The translations under genes and the position numbers were made by a program. Source: Candidatus Woesearchaeota archaeon (GTDB lineage Archaea > Nanobdellota > Nanobdellia > Woesearchaeales > WJKV01). Taken from it: a stretch of 8,271 nucleotides of DNA. Shown piece after piece: positions 5,094-8,271 of the stretch. The stretch covers positions 1-8,271 of the forward strand of contig WJKV01000082.1 of the NCBI GenBank assembly GCA_014728875.1, written 5' to 3'. How positions within the stretch are numbered: the first letter of the stretch is position 1; the number at the start of each line of letters is the position of its first letter. The notes beneath the pieces are model-generated. The model saw only the letters and a program-made list of their open reading frames with translations. It had not been told where the DNA came from and ran no database searches.

Positions 5094-6362
5094 ATGGCAA
5101 CTATAAGCGTATGCATGATAGTAAAAAATGAAGAAGACTGTCTTGAACGCTGTTTAAATAGTGTGAAGAATCTGGCGGATGAGATAATAATAGTTGATAC
5201 TGGCAGTACTGACAAAACAAAGGAGATAGCAAAAAGATTTACAGAAAAGATCCTTGATTTCAAATGGATAGATGATTTCAGTGCTGCGCGGAATTTCTCG
5301 ATAAAGCACGCAAAAAGCGACTGGATTCTTGTACTGGATGCAGACGAGATGATCAGCGACGAGGACATCTATGTCATAAAGGATTTGGTCGAGAAAAAAA
5401 ATGCTGTTGCTTATTCCTTGAACCAGGTCGATTATGTGAAAGCGCAAGGCAGATACGGGGTACTTGGCCAGAATAAGGAAATCCAAGACAGGATGCCCAC
5501 GTTCAGCAAGCCTATTGCGAGGCTTTTCAGGAACAAAAAAGGGTTCAGCTACAGGAACAAGATACACGAGGTGATCGAACCTTCGATTGAAAGCAGCGGT
5601 CATAACATTGAACCCTCTAATGTGCAGATCCTTCATATTGTAGACGAAAATGACTTTTCTCTTGAAAAGCAACACAATTATCTTAAACTGGGTTTAGAGC
5701 AGATTAAAAATGATCCTTCAAATTCTAAGCAATATGTCGATGTTGCAAAACTGTATCTTCTGCAGGGAAATGCCGATGATGCGAAACAGCTCCTGGCGAA
5801 GGCAATAGAAATAGACAATAAAGATCCAGAAGCGTATTTTGTTTTAGGGCAGGTCTATGAGCAAGACAACATGATAGATGATGCAATCAAATGCTATAAG
5901 ATGAGTGTTAAGTTCAACCCTTATAAGAGCGAGGCTTATGTCGGACTCGGCACAATGTATTCAAGAAAAAGAGACTTGAGCATGGCTATCAAGGTGTATG
6001 AAAAGGCGGTCGAGAACAAGATATGGAATGTGTTTTTGTTGAACAATCTTGCATTTCTTTATCTTGCAACGAATGAGAGCGCAAAAGCAATCAGGATATA
6101 TCAGCAGATACTTGATTCCGGGCTTGCCCTGAGCGAGCCGTTGAAAGTAAAGATCATCAATAACCTGGTCAATGCTTACATCAATATGAACCTGTTTGAT
6201 GAAGCTGTCCAATTGCTGAAAAAGAGCAGAGAGGAAATGCCTGCCGAGCTTAGTTTCCACAGCAATCTTATAAAGATCCTTGACTATCTGAAAAGGACAG
6301 ATGAGATGTTAAGTGCTATGGAAGAACTGGACAAGGCGAAACAATTAAGAAAAAATGGCTGA
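5094..6362 (+). CDS. GT2-family glycosyltransferase with C-terminal TPR repeats
   Basis: This is a cytosolic glycosyltransferase of GT-A fold, expected to move a sugar from a nucleotide-sugar to an unknown acceptor. The N-terminal domain (1 to about 190) begins with the family strand ISVCMIVKNEE (4-14). It contains IIIVDTGSTDKT (31-42), the helix motif FSAARNFS (62-69), the metal-binding DxD in VLDADE (D82 and D84), and the later RLF (143-145) and KIHEV (156-160) motifs. From about residue 208 to 415 there are five or six tetratricopeptide repeats with the usual small and aromatic spacing, for example YVDVAKLYLLQGNADDAKQL and AYFVLGQVYEQDNMIDDAI. No signal peptide or membrane helix is visible. 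The TPR half probably binds the acceptor or a partner protein, as inferred for this fusion architecture generally. The gene overlaps the next TPR gene by 8 bp, indicating translational coupling. SunS-like peptide glycosyltransferases share the fusion, but the substrate cannot be assigned. Confidence 0.88.
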   Translation: MATISVCMIVKNEEDCLERCLNSVKNLADEIIIVDTGSTDKTKEIAKRFTEKILDFKWIDDFSAARNFSIKHAKSDWILVLDADEMISDEDIYVIKDLVEKKNAVAYSLNQVDYVKAQGRYGVLGQNKEIQDRMPTFSKPIARLFRNKKGFSYRNKIHEVIEPSIESSGHNIEPSNVQILHIVDENDFSLEKQHNYLKLGLEQIKNDPSNSKQYVDVAKLYLLQGNADDAKQLLAKAIEIDNKDPEAYFVLGQVYEQDNMIDDAIKCYKMSVKFNPYKSEAYVGLGTMYSRKRDLSMAIKVYEKAVENKIWNVFLLNNLAFLYLATNESAKAIRIYQQILDSGLALSEPLKVKIINNLVNAYINMNLFDEAVQLLKKSREEMPAELSFHSNLIKILDYLKRTDEMLSAMEELDKAKQLRKNG

Positions 6363-6936
6363 AAAAAAGAAAAAAAGCAAGGAAAGCCAAGGAAAAAAAA
6401 GAAATAAACAAGGCAAGGAAAAGAGAGAGAATAAGAAAGAGAATAGGGAAAAGAACCCAAAAAATAAAAAAAACAAAGAGGCTGAAGAATATTTTGAACA
6501 GGGAAGAGGACATCTAAAAAAAAGAGAGTTTGAAAAAGCAAAAGATGCTTTTGAAAAAGTGATTGATCTTGACCCTGGACATCCCAAGATTTATTCTTAT
6601 CTAATCCCTGTTTATCATAATCTGGGAATGGACTCTAATGCTGTGCAGTCGTTCAAGAATGCGGTCAATATTGATGAGAGTGACATGGCTGCATACTACA
6701 ATCTGGGCATGGTGTCCCTGAAAAAACAGCAGTATCTGACAGCGAAAAAACTTTTCAAGACGGTTATTGATACCAATAAGAGGAATGTAGGCGCGATCTT
6801 TGGTTTCGGGATCGCGAGCTACAGGACCGGCAATCTGAAAGCTGCCAAAAAATGTTTTGAGTTCGTGATGAAGGCAGATCCAAAGAATACTGCTGCAAAG
6901 AAGTATTATGAACAGATTTCTGAACAGGATAAATAA
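6355..6936 (+). CDS. Small TPR protein with lysine-rich N-terminal tail
   Basis: This 193-residue protein has two parts. Residues 1-42 are almost entirely Lys, Glu, Arg, Asn and Gln, with no hydrophobic core and presumably disordered. Residues 43-190 form four tetratricopeptide-type repeats, beginning AEEYFEQGRGHLKKREFEKA and ending FGFGIASYRTGNLKAAKKCF. There is no catalytic motif, signal peptide or membrane helix, so it is most likely a scaffold or adaptor. The ATG sits inside the last codons of the glycosyltransferase gene (ATGGCTGA, 8-bp overlap). Ribosomes finishing the upstream gene can therefore restart here, which suggests near-stoichiometric production and a shared function. The strongly positive head could contact nucleic acid, ribosomes or acidic lipid surfaces, but that is inference. 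The repeats make the reading frame certain from about residue 43; the coding status of the head follows from the absence of a better downstream start. Confidence 0.85.
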   Translation: MAEKKKKSKESQGKKRNKQGKEKRENKKENREKNPKNKKNKEAEEYFEQGRGHLKKREFEKAKDAFEKVIDLDPGHPKIYSYLIPVYHNLGMDSNAVQSFKNAVNIDESDMAAYYNLGMVSLKKQQYLTAKKLFKTVIDTNKRNVGAIFGFGIASYRTGNLKAAKKCFEFVMKADPKNTAAKKYYEQISEQDK

Positions 6937-6953
6937 CTGATTCTGTCAATATA

Positions 6954-6971
6954 TGCAAAAGCTTTTAAATA
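6954..6971 (+). promoter_or_regulatory. BRE/TATA promoter of the aIF1A operon
   Basis: TGCAAAAGC (6954-6962) followed by TTTTAAATA (6963-6971) forms a BRE plus TATA box. Its centre at about 6967 lies 27 bp before ATG 6994, so transcription should begin at or next to the start codon (leaderless). The preceding 57-bp gap after the TPR gene holds nothing else recognisable. Confidence 0.75.
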
Positions 6972-6993
6972 CCTTCCCACTTTGGACAAGTAT

Positions 6994-7338
6994 ATGAGTA
7001 GGAAAAAGGAAGAGCAAGCACAACAGGAAAGGGTACAACAGCAGATAAGCAGAATCAAGCTTCCCAGAGGAAAACAAACCTTCGGCGTTGTCGAGAAAAG
7101 ATTGGGCGGCAGCAGGATGTCTGTCAGGTGCATGGACGGAAAAACCAGAATCTGCAGGATCCCCGGCAGGATCAAGCGTTTCTTATGGGTAAGGGAAGGG
7201 GATATTGTGATTGTGGATCCGTGGGAGCACAGCGCAGATGACAAGGGCGATGTCATCTTCAAATACAACAAGACCCAGGTCGGCTGGCTGCAGAGAAAAG
7301 GCTATCTGAGAAAACTGGACGAGTTTCAGGAATTCTGA
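6994..7338 (+). CDS. Translation initiation factor aIF1A
   Basis: This is the archaeal homologue of eIF1A and bacterial IF1. It binds the small ribosomal subunit A site and helps assemble the initiation complex with aIF1 and aIF2. The 114 residues show a charged N-terminal tail (1-25, rich in Lys, Glu and Gln) and then the S1-like OB fold (about 26-95). The strands are GKQTFGVVEKRLGGSRMSVR and the characteristic GRIKRFLWVREGDIVIVDPW (58-77), followed by a C-terminal helix and an acidic tail. Length and order match the family. I use ATG 6994 rather than the in-frame TTG at 6982. The TATA box places the transcript start at about 6993-6994, so a TTG start would fall outside the message. It is the first gene of a tight + strand operon, with the glycosylase gene 5 bp downstream. 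Confidence 0.95.
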   Translation: MSRKKEEQAQQERVQQQISRIKLPRGKQTFGVVEKRLGGSRMSVRCMDGKTRICRIPGRIKRFLWVREGDIVIVDPWEHSADDKGDVIFKYNKTQVGWLQRKGYLRKLDEFQEF

Positions 7339-7343
7339 AAAAA

Positions 7344-8012
7344 ATGAAGAGCCCTTCAAGCAAAGAAATAATAAAAAAAAGCTATGATCGGTTATACAAG
7401 GCGTTCGGCAGGCAGCGTTGGTGGCCGACGCAGGGGATAGAAAATCCTTTGTTCGAGATAATTATCGGCACTATTCTTACCCAGAACACTGCGTGGCAGA
7501 ATGCAGAAAAGGCAATAATCAATCTTTGCAGCAATAATCTGATTGACATCGGAAAGATCAAGAAGATAAACAGGAAAAGACTGGCGAACCTTATAAGATC
7601 CGCAGGATACTACAACCAAAAAGCAGAAAGATTGAAGATTGTGGCGCAGCATCTGGCAAAATATCCTTCAATAAAGGTCTTCTTTGACAGGCCTGCCGAA
7701 GAGCTGCGGGAAGAGCTTCTGTCGATCAAGGGAATAGGTCCTGAGACTGCTGACAGCATCTTGCTGTATGCAGGCAACAAGCCCTGTTTTGTAGTGGATG
7801 CATATACAAAAAGAATCTTTTCAAGACTAGGCCTCTGCGAACAGGACATAGACTATCATGAACTGCAAAAGATTTTTATAGACTCGCTAAAAAAAGATGT
7901 TAGGTTGTTCCAGGAATATCATGCCCTGATTGTAGAATGCGCAAAACTGTTCTGCAGGAAAAAGCCTGTGTGCAAGAAATGTCCGCTGGAAAAGATGTGC
8001 AGGAAAAAATGA
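7344..8012 (+). CDS. HhH-GPD DNA glycosylase, endonuclease III/MagIII-like
   Basis: This base-excision repair glycosylase of the endonuclease III superfamily has 222 residues, the normal length. The six-helix core includes the LTQNTAWQNAEKA segment (45-57). The helix-hairpin-helix DNA-binding motif is LLSIKGIGPETADSILLYA (125-143), and the catalytic aspartate is D152 in FVVDAYTKR. The C terminus has C204, C210, C213 and C219 (C-x5-C-x2-C-x5-C), a likely [4Fe-4S] cluster site with one residue fewer in the first gap than the classical C-x6 form. The residue aligned with the catalytic lysine of endonuclease III (GVGRKTAN) is glutamate, E134 in GIGPETAD. The enzyme should therefore lack the bifunctional beta-lyase mechanism and act as a monofunctional glycosylase. 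GIGxE(S/T)AD resembles MagIII-type 3-methyladenine glycosylases, so alkylated purines are a candidate substrate. It lies 5 bp after aIF1A and overlaps the next start by 4 bp. Confidence 0.87.
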   Translation: MKSPSSKEIIKKSYDRLYKAFGRQRWWPTQGIENPLFEIIIGTILTQNTAWQNAEKAIINLCSNNLIDIGKIKKINRKRLANLIRSAGYYNQKAERLKIVAQHLAKYPSIKVFFDRPAEELREELLSIKGIGPETADSILLYAGNKPCFVVDAYTKRIFSRLGLCEQDIDYHELQKIFIDSLKKDVRLFQEYHALIVECAKLFCRKKPVCKKCPLEKMCRKK

Positions 8013-8271
8013 AGAAAAAGAAGATTAAAAAAAGAGGGTTCCATAGAAAAGGAGGAACAAAGCAGGCAAAGAACGCAAAGAAAGCTGTTGCTGTTTTTTT
8101 TGATCTTGACAAAACGTTGATCAAATTCAATTCCGCAGTCAAGTTATGCACTTATCTTTTCTTCAAAGGAGAACTTCCGTTCTCTTTCTTTTTAAGAAGC
8201 TCTTTTTACGGAGCCCTGTATCTTATGAAACTGTATGATTTCTCAAAGATGCTGAAGAAATTATGGAAGAC
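8009..8271 (+). CDS. HAD-superfamily (subfamily IB-like) phosphatase, 3' partial
   Basis: Translation from ATG 8009, which overlaps the glycosylase stop as ATGA, gives 87 complete codons and runs open off the right edge. A very basic N-terminal extension of about 25 residues (KKKKIKKRG..., ending NAKK) precedes AVAVFFDLDKTLIKFNSA. This contains the HAD motif I DxDxT (D32, D34, T36), where the first aspartate is the nucleophile that is phosphorylated during catalysis. The following residues (YLFFKGELPFSFFLRSSFYGALYLMKLYDF) form the hydrophobic helical cap region typical of the HAD-IB group, which includes phosphoserine phosphatase-like enzymes. The substrate cannot be assigned because motifs II-IV lie outside the window. 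The 4-bp overlap indicates co-translation with the glycosylase and aIF1A. The basic head is unusual for the family, and an internal start cannot be excluded, although no ATG or GTG lies close before the DxDxT motif. Confidence 0.82.
   Translation, partial: MKKKKIKKRGFHRKGGTKQAKNAKKAVAVFFDLDKTLIKFNSAVKLCTYLFFKGELPFSFFLRSSFYGALYLMKLYDFSKMLKKLWK

Noticed and set aside
6982..6993. TTG start four codons before the aIF1A ATG
   Set aside because: The TATA centre at about 6967 puts the transcript start at 6993-6994, so a TTG at 6982 would be outside the message.
7864..7880. TGCAAAAGATTTTTATA within the glycosylase gene, similar to the two BRE/TATA blocks
   Set aside because: It encodes conserved-looking protein sequence and lies about 130 bp before the next start, far beyond leaderless spacing; an internal promoter is possible but unsupported.

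Overview
The window reads as chromosomal DNA of an archaeon, most likely a DPANN lineage (Woesearchaeota/Pacearchaeota-like). The evidence is archaeal BRE/TATA elements about 26-28 nt upstream of leaderless or nearly leaderless starts, archaeal-type genes (aIF1A, endonuclease Q, AMP phosphorylase), and a tRNA gene split by a bulge-helix-bulge intron. The lineage is inferred from gene content, not from a marker phylogeny. There is no sign of phage, an insertion sequence or a CRISPR array.

Layout. (a) 1-690: the 3' part of a tail-anchored protein of unknown function. (b) 751-3461, + strand: an AI-2E-family membrane protein followed 2 bp later by archaeal AMP phosphorylase, the entry enzyme of the AMP pathway that normally ends at form III RuBisCO. 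(c) 3462-3708: a short convergent intergenic region filled by a tRNA-Ser(UGA) gene on the - strand. Its T-loop is interrupted by a 46-nt intron with a complete bulge-helix-bulge (BHB) motif. (d) 3709-5031, - strand: endonuclease Q (EndoQ) with its zinc site and a C-terminal PCNA-binding motif. (e) 5032-5093: a 62-bp divergent promoter region. (f) 5094-6936, + strand: a GT2 glycosyltransferase fused to TPRs, overlapping by 8 bp a small TPR protein with a very lysine-rich head. (g) 6994-8271, + strand: a leaderless operon of aIF1A, an endonuclease III/MagIII-like DNA glycosylase without the catalytic lysine, and the beginning of a HAD-IB phosphatase.

Functional themes are nucleotide salvage into central carbon metabolism (AMP phosphorylase), base-damage repair (EndoQ and the HhH-GPD glycosylase), translation (aIF1A and tRNA-Ser) and surface or glycoconjugate modification (GT2-TPR pair). 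The strongest structural observation is the T-loop intron of tRNA-Ser. All BHB elements pair in the raw sequence, and splicing at the predicted sites restores an exact 7-nt TTCAAAT loop. The intron also contains a second, perfect hairpin that competes for the strand needed to build the BHB.
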